The notes under the pieces are model-generated. The model did not search any database, was not told where the DNA came from, and worked only from the letters and a program-made list of their open reading frames with translations. Of a DNA stretch of 64,000 nucleotides, positions 54,402 through 63,600 are shown piece after piece; positions within the stretch are counted from its first letter, which is position 1; each line of letters starts with the position of its first letter. The translations under genes and the position numbers were made by a program. Source of the stretch: Mucilaginibacter sp. SMC90. Lineage in GTDB: Bacteria > Bacteroidota > Bacteroidia > Sphingobacteriales > Sphingobacteriaceae. The DNA lies in contig NZ_CP094527.1 of NCBI RefSeq assembly GCF_022811725.1, positions 5,456,001 to 5,520,000 of the forward strand, given 5' to 3'.

Positions 54402-56723
54402 TCAGTTAGCCGGGGCCTTTAACCATGATGCGGGAATATTTTTAGGCTCACTGTTATTTATGCTGTATTTCAAATCCAACAAATAACCACCGCCACCCTG
54501 TATAAAATCAAGAGAAAACTTATGCAAGCCCTTCATTAAGGCAACCTCTCCGCCTTTCTCCCTTTCACTGTGCAGCCCATCATTATCTACGGTCACTTTA
54601 TCGCCGATACGAAGTAATCCGCCGTCATCGCAGTTTAAGTAAAAAGTATATACGCCGTTTGAAGGAACATCAATGTACCCATTGAATTTAAGCCCGAACG
54701 CGGGCACAGCTACCGATTTGGGAACACCGATCAAATCAGAACGAAATAAGCTGTCGGCAGTTGCTTTTATGTTGGTAGTTTTATTAAACTGCCCCTTATA
54801 AAAACCTGCGTTAAGTCCTTCTGCCAGGTTACCCGGATTATCTGCAGGCGCATATTGCTGTGATTCAAAATTCAATGTATATAAGTCGCCGCGGCGGCCA
54901 TCAGGTGTAAAAAGTGCCAGTTTAAGAACCAATGAGTGATCAATATCAACCGGTTGACTCAATATTGCCGACGACATGGTGGGTAATGTTCCGTCGATAG
55001 TATAATGTATTATAAAGCGGCTTAATGGCGACGCCGTGAAAAAGGATGTTTTACCAACAAATACATTATTTCCTACAAGATTATTGAGAAATGGCAGTTG
55101 ATAATTTATTTTAAGATTGTCCAACCGTTCATAATGCGCATTATACCGTTGCAGATATGATTCATACAATTGTTTATGTGTCCATCCCAATTCGGCAAGT
55201 GCGGTCATTCTTGGCATTGTGAGGTAGTCCGCCCGCTTTTCAGAAGGAACCATTTCCGACCATAAATTGGCCTGTACACCCAATATTCTGCCCTGCTGTT
55301 CATTGTCCAGCCTGTACGTAGCATCAAAAGGATCATATTTATACACGGCTGGCAGGCCATGGTTATCAGGTACCGCATCGAAATATAAAGGACCATCAGG
55401 CGACATCACGACTTTGTTATGATTTTTGGTACCATTATAAGGCGCATCCTTGGCCCATGGCCGCCAAAACATTACTACTGCCGATGAATCAATGCCTCCA
55501 TCTATGATCTCATCCCATCCTATCAGGGTTTTCCCCTTCGATTCAAAAAACTTTTTCATATAATCTGTGAAGTAGCTTTGCACCTGGTCCATGTTCTGAA
55601 AACCTTTAGCTTTCATAAACTCCTGAGCAATGGGCGATTTCTCCCAACTGCTTTTCTCAACCTCGTCACCGCCGATATGAATATATTTTGACGGGAAGAG
55701 CGCAGCTATTTCGGTGAATACATTCTTTGCAAACTCAAGTACGTTTTCTTTGCAAAGACAAATTGGTTTTGAAAAACTGTTAGCCGGGTTCAAACCAGTA
55801 TCGCAGGTAAGTTCGGGATAAACCCTAATAGCTGCCATCATGTGGCCTGGCACATCTATTTCGGGAATAACCTCCACATGCTTATTTGCCGCATAGCGAA
55901 TAAACGCTTTCATTTCTTCTTGGGTATAAAAACCCCCGTAAAGCGTTTTACCATCCTTTTGTATAATATGTTCCTGATCCAAATTAAAATCGGTGTTTCC
56001 TGTTTCCGCTACTTTTTTTATGCAGGCACTGTCATTCCTGTCATAGGTACGCCAGCCGCTTTCTGAGGTTAAGCGCGGGTATCTTTTTATTTCAATACGC
56101 CAACCCTGATCATCGGTTAAATGCAGATGCAGCTTATTGATTTTATAAAGCGCCATCAGGTCGACATATTTTTTCAGGTAAGTCACAGAAAAAAAATGCC
56201 GCGAAACATCAAGCATCATTCCGCGCCAGGCAAATGCGGGCTTATCTTGTATAGATACAACTGGCACAAACAATTTGCTGCCTCTACCCTTTTCCACTTC
56301 CGCCGGAATCAACTGGCGTAAGGTTTCTATTGCATAAAACATCCCTGCCGGTTTTTTGGCAGATAGTGTTACCGAGTTGGGCGTTACAGTAATGCTGTAA
56401 CCTTCGGGTTCGGTTATTGACGGATCATATTTTAATATAATGGCATTTTGTAATGCGCCCTTTTTAATAGCGAGCGAACCACTGCCCAAATAGCTGCCCA
56501 CCATTTGTTTTAAAAACAGTTGCTCGTTAACAAAAACAGCAGCTCCGGGGCCGATATCCAATACTGTTTGCCTGTTAATGGTAAACGTGCCCTGCCCTGG
56601 TACAATAACTGCAGGATATGGAATGATGTTATACTTTCCAGTATTTAGGCTCTGGGCATATGAAATGCCGGTAATTGCTAAAAAGAAAAGTGAACAACAC
56701 AACAATTTAAATGAAATTTTCAT
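54402..56723 (-). CDS. GH20 beta-N-acetylhexosaminidase with C-terminal PA14 domain
   Basis: Removes terminal beta-GlcNAc or beta-GalNAc by substrate-assisted catalysis. The start at 56723 puts the signal peptide (about 1-24, ITGISYAQ) at the N-terminus; an upstream in-frame ATG at 56783 is less likely. GH20b domain at about 30-155, catalytic barrel at about 160-510: HLHLTDDQGWRIEIKRYPRL, PEIDVPGHM, and IHIGGDEV with the catalytic pair Asp353-Glu354. A PA14 domain at about 620-770 (NGYIDVPSNGVYTFYLNCDDGGLLRIGD) probably binds carbohydrate. It lies 143 bases after the 56867 gene and is likely cotranscribed with it, ending at a strong terminator. Confidence 0.95.
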   Translation of the reverse strand: MKISFKLLCCSLFFLAITGISYAQSLNTGKYNIIPYPAVIVPGQGTFTINRQTVLDIGPGAAVFVNEQLFLKQMVGSYLGSGSLAIKKGALQNAIILKYDPSITEPEGYSITVTPNSVTLSAKKPAGMFYAIETLRQLIPAEVEKGRGSKLFVPVVSIQDKPAFAWRGMMLDVSRHFFSVTYLKKYVDLMALYKINKLHLHLTDDQGWRIEIKRYPRLTSESGWRTYDRNDSACIKKVAETGNTDFNLDQEHIIQKDGKTLYGGFYTQEEMKAFIRYAANKHVEVIPEIDVPGHMMAAIRVYPELTCDTGLNPANSFSKPICLCKENVLEFAKNVFTEIAALFPSKYIHIGGDEVEKSSWEKSPIAQEFMKAKGFQNMDQVQSYFTDYMKKFFESKGKTLIGWDEIIDGGIDSSAVVMFWRPWAKDAPYNGTKNHNKVVMSPDGPLYFDAVPDNHGLPAVYKYDPFDATYRLDNEQQGRILGVQANLWSEMVPSEKRADYLTMPRMTALAELGWTHKQLYESYLQRYNAHYERLDNLKINYQLPFLNNLVGNNVFVGKTSFFTASPLSRFIIHYTIDGTLPTMSSAILSQPVDIDHSLVLKLALFTPDGRRGDLYTLNFESQQYAPADNPGNLAEGLNAGFYKGQFNKTTNIKATADSLFRSDLIGVPKSVAVPAFGLKFNGYIDVPSNGVYTFYLNCDDGGLLRIGDKVTVDNDGLHSEREKGGEVALMKGLHKFSLDFIQGGGGYLLDLKYSINNSEPKNIPASWLKAPAN

Positions 56724-56866
56724 GTGCTTTATTTTGATAATTTTAAATTCAATACAATGCGCTTTTACAGCCGTTCGGTGCATACAGCTTCGAAATCTTT
56801 CTGATGTAAGATTTTAAGAATACATTAATACATAGAAGAAACAAATCCCGTTTAGGTCTTCAACGA

Positions 56867-59194
56867 CTACTTAAGCAGCTCCTTATTTTCCAGCAGCTTA
56901 ATAACCACTTTTACTTTTACCGCCGAATTTGCGTCGGTAGCAGCATCAAACAATACATTATGGGTTCCTATTGATAATTCGGGCAGTTTAGTTGCGAGGG
57001 GAATATTCCTGATCAGCCGGCCTTTCTGATCGTATAAACTGGCGGTTTCCGCATTATTTATTGCAAGTGTTTGCCCGGCCTGTAAGGTTACCGGTATCTT
57101 AACGTGATAGCCATGATCTATTTCAACAACAGGGTCATTAAGCTTTCCATCGTCGCCAACAGCAGTAACTACAATATTGGGCACTTGTGATAATTGTTTG
57201 TTTTCAAAATCCCAATTGACGGATGTAGGCTGACCAGGCTGCAATACCCTGGCCTCATATTTAAATTCGTATTTCTGATAACGCTGCATATACCATTTGC
57301 CTTGCTGTTGAAACAGGTTAACGTCGTTATCCGGGTTTTTCAACCACATGCGCTGTGCCGCGCTGAACAATCTTTTGTTTGTAGCTTCGGTCCATAAATT
57401 AATACGGCCTATTATCTCATCCATGTGCGGATTGGTAAGCGCTTCTTCTCTGACTACAAGCGCATACCCTGCATTAAACCCGGCTGCGCGGGCCAGCATC
57501 CAGTCAACATCGTCGGCACTGGTTTGTGCTGTTATTAAAAACCACCCAAGCATGTTGGGCAGGTAGTTATCTTCATAAAACTTTTGATTGGATATTCGCA
57601 GGTCCGACTGGCTTTCTCTAAAACCCCCGTACCAGGGTTCGCCCCAGTTTAGGTAACTATTAATATGCCAGAAGTAGTGGTTTGCCCTGCTTGAGCCAAA
57701 AACCACAGGATGATTTGCCTGCTTAAATACATCTTCGGCAAACGTATTAAATGAAAGGTCGCCCATACCCGTAGCATAAGTACCTTCGTGGCCGTCAAAA
57801 TCCATCTGATCGGCACCTGTTTCATTTATAAAACCAGCAATATTTGCCGCAATTTGCTTTTGCAGCTTCCAATCAGGAAAAAATACAAGGTAAGGATGAT
57901 CAAGTAGTCTCGCTATGCGTTCATTGGCTTTATGAGCTGCTTTAATGGTTCCAAAAGCCCCCCGGATGCACCCTGTTAGTTTAAAAGGAGCTTGTTTGCT
58001 TACCCCGGCAAACCTGATGATCTCATCACCTATCCTTACGCTGTTCAAATCACTTTTTAAAATAAAATACCCGGGAGACTCCACCGCAATCTCTGTAGCG
58101 TTATCTGTGATATCTTCGGTTATTTTACTCGCACCAGCCGTAGCAAGGCTCGTATCGGGTTTTGGAGTTACATAAGCGTCATTGGTTGTGAGAAAATTGG
58201 TAAGTACATGAAAGCCCAGCCGCAGCCCTTGAGCATGAGCCTTATCGACACAGGCTTTAAAGCCTGCCAGACCATGCGGAAACAGCGTTTTTTTTAAAAC
58301 AAAATGCCCCCAGGTTTCAAAAGGATCCTCGTGATAAACACCAGCCATACCCATACGTTTAGCATAAGTTAAAAAGGTATCGATATTGCTTTCAGAAAAC
58401 GTAGTAATAAGGTATGGTTTGCCCGAACCTGACGATTGTTTGATCCATTCTTTTTTTAGCGTAGCATAAGGCAAGCCGTCTTGCAGCGTAATTTTTTTAA
58501 TTACAGGCAATACCATGCCCGGTTTACAACCAAATAACGCAATCGACGATCCTTTTAATTCGCCATCCGTTATCGCGCGTACAGGCACTTCTGGCCATCT
58601 GTCCCATACCGTGATTTTACGGTCTTTGCTCCTATTTACAGTAAATGCCTGAAGCGAGGCCCCAAAATCCTTTTTGGTAGCGGTTGTACCATTATTAAAC
58701 ACGGCGCCCTCCCGGTTAACCAATTCACCGCCCGATGTTTTTTTATTTAAGCCCTGGATACCAATAGCAAAATCGGCGCATCTTACCACGCCTACTGCCC
58801 CGCCTATAGTATCTGCAATAACTGTATTAAAAGGCCCCCATTTGATAGCGTCAACATCGCTGCTTATCCCGTTAAGGACAAAAGCAATATAATCATCTTT
58901 AACAGTAACCCTGACATCGGCAACAATGCCTACCGGATAGTATAGTTTAATATCCTTCTTGCTAAATACAGCCTTTGCCGGCGATATGGTACTGTCACCT
59001 TTAACTATCTGAAGCAGGATACCTGGTTTGCCCGGAACAGCATAATCTTTTTTTGAATTATTGTTGATTAATGATGTTACTAACCCCTCCTCATCTATCT
59101 TGATAGTGAACGCACGGGTGCTGAATGTTTGCTGGGCATGCAAAGCCTGTCGAAAGAAAAAAATCACCAAATAGGCGATAACGATTCTACGCAT
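56867..59194 (-). CDS. Secreted unrecognised TIM-barrel protein, putative glycosidase
   Basis: I do not recognise the family. Signal peptide (about 1-20, RQALHAQ). An N-terminal beta-sandwich (about 22-250) precedes a barrel (about 258-640) with YHEDPFETWGHF, FPHGLAGFKACVDKAHAQGLRLGFHV and GADQMDFDGHEG (Asp465 and Asp467, candidate catalytic). The FP-x-G-L and K-A-H-x-x-G-L-x-x-G-F-H stretch is reminiscent of clan GH-D barrels. Within the barrel, residues about 350-430 form a separate small beta domain (NSVRIGDEIIRFAGV, KLTGCIRGAFGTIKAAH), a pattern known to me from phage and cell-surface proteins. The C-terminal part (about 655-775) is beta-rich. It leads an operon with GH20. Confidence 0.6.
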   Translation of the reverse strand: MRRIVIAYLVIFFFRQALHAQQTFSTRAFTIKIDEEGLVTSLINNNSKKDYAVPGKPGILLQIVKGDSTISPAKAVFSKKDIKLYYPVGIVADVRVTVKDDYIAFVLNGISSDVDAIKWGPFNTVIADTIGGAVGVVRCADFAIGIQGLNKKTSGGELVNREGAVFNNGTTATKKDFGASLQAFTVNRSKDRKITVWDRWPEVPVRAITDGELKGSSIALFGCKPGMVLPVIKKITLQDGLPYATLKKEWIKQSSGSGKPYLITTFSESNIDTFLTYAKRMGMAGVYHEDPFETWGHFVLKKTLFPHGLAGFKACVDKAHAQGLRLGFHVLTNFLTTNDAYVTPKPDTSLATAGASKITEDITDNATEIAVESPGYFILKSDLNSVRIGDEIIRFAGVSKQAPFKLTGCIRGAFGTIKAAHKANERIARLLDHPYLVFFPDWKLQKQIAANIAGFINETGADQMDFDGHEGTYATGMGDLSFNTFAEDVFKQANHPVVFGSSRANHYFWHINSYLNWGEPWYGGFRESQSDLRISNQKFYEDNYLPNMLGWFLITAQTSADDVDWMLARAAGFNAGYALVVREEALTNPHMDEIIGRINLWTEATNKRLFSAAQRMWLKNPDNDVNLFQQQGKWYMQRYQKYEFKYEARVLQPGQPTSVNWDFENKQLSQVPNIVVTAVGDDGKLNDPVVEIDHGYHVKIPVTLQAGQTLAINNAETASLYDQKGRLIRNIPLATKLPELSIGTHNVLFDAATDANSAVKVKVVIKLLENKELLK

Positions 59195-59338
59195 ATAAAA
59201 TGGATGGTTTCTATTTTTATATTAAAGTGATCTGTGTATTACAACGCTTCAAGTCCTTCCTGAAAATTCCGTATCAGTCGCTAAACGGCGGCAATATAGC
59301 CTACACCTGTTCAAGTAGGTAGCTTTTTACCCGGGTAT

Positions 59339-59370
59339 ATCAAAATGTATAAATAATAGGTGATTTTGAT
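59339..59370. promoter_or_regulatory. Dyad operator in the AraC/TIM-barrel divergent gap
   Basis: ATCAAAAT (59339-59346), 16-base spacer, ATTTTGAT (59363-59370), a perfect 8-bp inverted repeat. It overlaps the sequence shared with the GH78 upstream region. It is about 145 bases before the TIM-barrel gene start (59194) and 267 before AraC (59637). Confidence 0.7.
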
Positions 59371-59541
59371 AACAGCCAGCAAATAATTTCAGCAGCAGCT
59401 AAGCTAAAGTTACATAAAGTAAAACATCAATACGGTTATAGTTGAAGGCCCATACGCTGGCAAAAAGGGTTTATGTACTGTTTTGAAACAAAATTTATAG
59501 TATCAGAAACATGCTTTATAGTGCTTACCTAAGCATGGGAC

Positions 59542-59549
59542 TAAGTTTG
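59542..59549 (+). promoter_or_regulatory. Candidate AraC promoter -7 box (TAAGTTTG)
   Basis: Fits the TAnnTTTG consensus, 87 bases before the AraC start, just right of the CATGCTT/AAGCATG inverted repeat. No clear -33 element. Confidence 0.35.
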
Positions 59550-59636
59550 TTATTAAACCAGATCAGTGAAACCACCACCCGGTCATTTATTGTGGTTTGT
59601 GAGTACCCGTATAAACAGAAACAATAACAAACAACT

Positions 59637-60512
59637 ATGCAAAATTTTCGCAAATACTTACCAATTAATTCTATTGAGCACGAGTGGGGATTATATGCAA
59701 ATACTGTTGGCTTTACAAAAATCAGAAAGTACCGTGATTACCCAAGTAACCGGGAACATCCGGCCGATCATTATTTCACATGGGAAAAGGGCCGTGTGCT
59801 GGCAAACTACCAGATAATTTTTATTACCGATGGAGAAGGCATCCTTGAAACAACCCGAAAAAAATATCAGCTTAAAGCCGGATCCTGCTTTTTGCTTTAT
59901 CCCGAAGTATGGCACCGTTACCGGCCAAACCAAAACACAGGCTGGAATGAATACTGGGTTGGGTTTAACGGATCATTTGTACAACAATTAATGCAGAAAG
60001 GGATTTTTAGTTCCGAAAACATCTATCTTGATATCGGGCTAAATGAGGAAATACTCTCCTTATTCCACACATTAATTAAAACGGTTCAGGCGGCAGAAAT
60101 TGGTCATCGCCAGGTTATTTCGGGTACTATCATGCAACTGCTTGCGCTGTTGAATGTATCATCAAAATATAAAGAAGACCGTTGCGACAACAAGGCAAGG
60201 TTAATATCAAAAGCCAAATTTTTATTGCAGGAGTCGATCCAAAAGCCGGTTAACCTTGAGGATATTGCCAGAGAATTACCAATGGGATATTCCAAGTTCA
60301 GGAAGGAATTTAAACTGGTAACCGGTCAGTCGCCGAATCAATATCAACTCAACCTGCGATTAAATAGGGCAAAAGAATTATTAACTTCAACTGATCTTAC
60401 CATTAATGAAATATCACAACAAACAGGTTTTGATTCGATATTTTATTTTTCGAAACTGTTTAAAAAGAAAAATGGGCAGCCGCCAAAAAATTTCAGGATG
60501 AATATTAATTAA
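59637..60512 (+). CDS. AraC-family transcriptional regulator
   Basis: Cytoplasmic one-component regulator. The cupin-like N-terminal sensing domain (about 15-150) includes YQIIFITDGEGILETTRKKYQLKAGSCFLLYPEVWHRYRP, typical of AraC sugar sensors. The C-terminal double HTH (about 190-288) includes NLEDIARELPMGYSKFRKEFKLVTGQSPNQYQLNLRLNRAKELL and EISQQTGFDSIFYFSKLFKKKNGQPPKNFR. It is divergent from the TIM-barrel gene and convergent with the second HTCS. The dyad shared by its own upstream region and GH78 makes these genes candidate targets (inference). Confidence 0.93.
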   Translation: MQNFRKYLPINSIEHEWGLYANTVGFTKIRKYRDYPSNREHPADHYFTWEKGRVLANYQIIFITDGEGILETTRKKYQLKAGSCFLLYPEVWHRYRPNQNTGWNEYWVGFNGSFVQQLMQKGIFSSENIYLDIGLNEEILSLFHTLIKTVQAAEIGHRQVISGTIMQLLALLNVSSKYKEDRCDNKARLISKAKFLLQESIQKPVNLEDIARELPMGYSKFRKEFKLVTGQSPNQYQLNLRLNRAKELLTSTDLTINEISQQTGFDSIFYFSKLFKKKNGQPPKNFRMNIN

Positions 60513-60600
60513 CAGACTTCTTTATTACCACCACCCTAACGCTTTAACAAAATGATTAAATGTAATAGTATCCAACCGGTACGGATGGTCAAGAATTGTT

Positions 60601-63600
60601 TTAAACTTTTCGGCTAAACTCAACAGGGGTAATACCATAAAGCTCCCTGAAACATTTAGAAAAATAGGCGGGACTGCTGAAACCTGTTTTGTACGCCACA
60701 TCTGAACTATTAAAATCTTGCTGCAAAAATTGGGCAGCACGCTTTAAACGGTAATTTCGGATAAATTGACTGGTTGACATACCCGATAACGCTTTTACTT
60801 TACGGTGCAAAGTAGTACGGCTCATATTAACTACAGCAATTAACTGATCTACGCCGAATAATGAATCGTCCAGATGCAATTCAATTATGTTATATAATTG
60901 GGCTACCAACGCGTGCTGAGGTATTGATTCTTCATCAGCATTAACCGGTGCCAACAAAGCCAACTCCCGGGCCACATAATCCCTTAACTTTTGTTGCCTG
61001 TTAAGCTGGTTTCTTATCCGCAACAATAATTCGGGTACATAAAAGGGTTTGGTGAGATAATCGTCTGCCCCCTGCGTAAGGCCTTCAAGTTTACTTTTCT
61101 GCTCCGTTACCGCGGTTAATAATATAACCGGAATATGGCTGGTACGGACATCCTGTTTTAATAACGCGCATAGTTCAAAACCATCCATTCCGTCCATCAA
61201 AACATCGCTGATCACCAGATCGGGCATCTCACTAAATGCAATTTCCGCTCCCTTTAATCCGTTTGGTGCGTGTTTAACTTTATAATAACCGGCAATGCTT
61301 GTGGTAATAAAGGCGGCAAGTTCAGCATTATCTTCCACTACCAGGATCTCTTCCCTTCCTTCTGTCGTCGAAATAGCCACGGTGTCCTCCTCATACTCCT
61401 CGTATGTAGTTTTATTATTTAACTCTTCATCTTTTCTATAAGGTAACAACACGTTAAAAGTAGTACCGGCAGGCGGCATAACACTACTTTGAACACCAAT
61501 GTTCCCTCCCTGTGCCTCAACCAGCTCCTTTACCAGGGCCAGGCCAATGCCCGTTCCTTTATTACTATTTTGATTTGAGTTTATACTATTCCTGCTTTGG
61601 TAAAACCTGTCGAAAATATATGACAGGTCATCTGCGGGAATGCCAATACCTGTGTCGGTAACTACTAATTTAACGCCAGCCTGTTCAGGGTCAAAATTTA
61701 CATTGATTACTCCTCCCGGCGGGGTAAATTTCACCGAATTAGACACAAGATTATAAACAATACGCTCCAACAAATCAGGCGAAAACCAATACGTTGCACC
61801 GGCGAGACCATTGTTAAATTGAAGTAACAGGTGTTTTGTTGCGGCTTCGTTTACAAAAGAATTTATAACTTTTGCTATAATAACCGCAGGACTGCCCCAT
61901 ACCTGATCAATTTTAATAACATTGGCCTCCAGCTTTGCAAGCTCCATCAATTGATTGATCAGTTGCAGTAAGTGCCCGGCATTGTTCTCTATTGTTTCGG
62001 CAAGTTCATGTCCTTGTCCGTCGGTTTTATATTTTTCTTTCAAGCGTTCGGCGGGCCCTAATATCAGCGTAAGCGGTGTGCGAAATTCATGGGTTATATT
62101 GGCAAAAAACCGAGTTTTTACTTCATTGAGTTTTTTTAATTGTGCGGCCTCATTTGCTTTTAATTGCACCTCATGATCCAGCAATTTCATGCGGATGCTG
62201 TAACGGATATAACTCCAAACAAGTAACGCAATCAAGATACAGTAACATAAAATAGCCCACCAGGTGCGCCACCATGGTGCCCCTATAACTATAGTAACCG
62301 TTTTAATGTGATTACTCCATTTACCGGCAGTATTACTTGCATTAGCTTTAAATGTATAAGTTCCCGGCGGTATTTTGGTGTAATTTGCTACAGGAACGTG
62401 CCCTGCCAATACCCAGCCATCGTCATACCCTGTTAATTGATAACGGTAAGATAATTCATTTGGCTGGTTAAATTGCAACCCGGCAAATTCAAATGCCACC
62501 GTATTTTGCCCATACGATAATGTCAATTTGTTAACAGCATTTAAAGGCGATTTAAACAAAACATCACCCCTGCGGGCACTAACAGAAATATTGTTGATCT
62601 TTAAATTGGTAAAAGCAATATCGGGGTTGAAGTTATCATCTTTTACCGCCAAAGGATTAAACATTACCCATCCATCCGGACCGCCAAAAGCAAACTGACC
62701 ATTTGGCAATCTAAGTTGATGAAAACGATTAAATTCATCGCCAGGTAACCCGTAAGCTGTCTGGAAGATCTTTATCTTGTGTGTAATAGGCTCAAACCTG
62801 CACAAACCTTTATTGGTGCTTAACCAAAGGTACCCCAGCTTATCCATATCTATTGAATAGATAGTATTATCGGGTAAGCCATCGTCCAAAGTAAATGTTT
62901 CGCATTTTAACGTTTTTTTGTTTAAGCAAATAAGCCCCTGGTAACTTCCAATCCATAAATAATCCCGTCGTGTTGGATCGGCTTTAAGAGCAAGCAGTTG
63001 ATTAGCAGGCAATCCCCCAGCCTTAGTATCGTAAATGAGCCGGTGCAGTTGTCGGGTTTTAACATCTAAATAAATCAACCCGCTGTTTTCTGTTGTTATC
63101 CAAACATTATCTTCGTCGTTAAAAATATCAAGTGGCAAAACTGCCGGACCAAAAGCTGCCTGTATGGCGTTATCTGCTATAAATGATAACCATTGTTTTG
63201 TTTTAGCATCATAATAAAGTATTTGACCATTGCTGCAAATAACCATTATTTGCCCATCGGTCGTAATTGTAAAACCTCTTATTATAATTTGATTTGCCAA
63301 TGAGAGGTTGCCTGAAAATACCCGTGGAAGTTTTACAAAAGATTGGCGTCCCTTATCATAATAACCAACTGTTTGTTTCAGCGCCATCCAAAGCCGGCCT
63401 TGCCTGTCATACGCCGAGCGGAAAAGGTACCCGGGTGCCGAAGACTTGCCATCAGCTGCCTGCCAATCAAACATCTCACTTAATGACAAGCTAAATTGCT
63501 TTTTCATCAAATCCTGAAAAAAACCCGTTTCGTATGAAAACGATTGAAAAAGTGGTGCAGTTAAATCCAACAGACGGATTCCCCCCGCATTAGTCCCTAT

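Larger units (their letters stand above)
59195..59636. other. Divergent regulatory interval between the TIM-barrel gene and AraC
   Basis: Contains a 10-bp palindrome TACCCGGGTA (59328-59337), the dyad at 59339-59370, an inverted repeat CATGCTT/AAGCATG (59510-59516 and 59531-59537) and a TAnnTTTG-type box at 59542-59549. No gene is supported. Confidence 0.6.
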
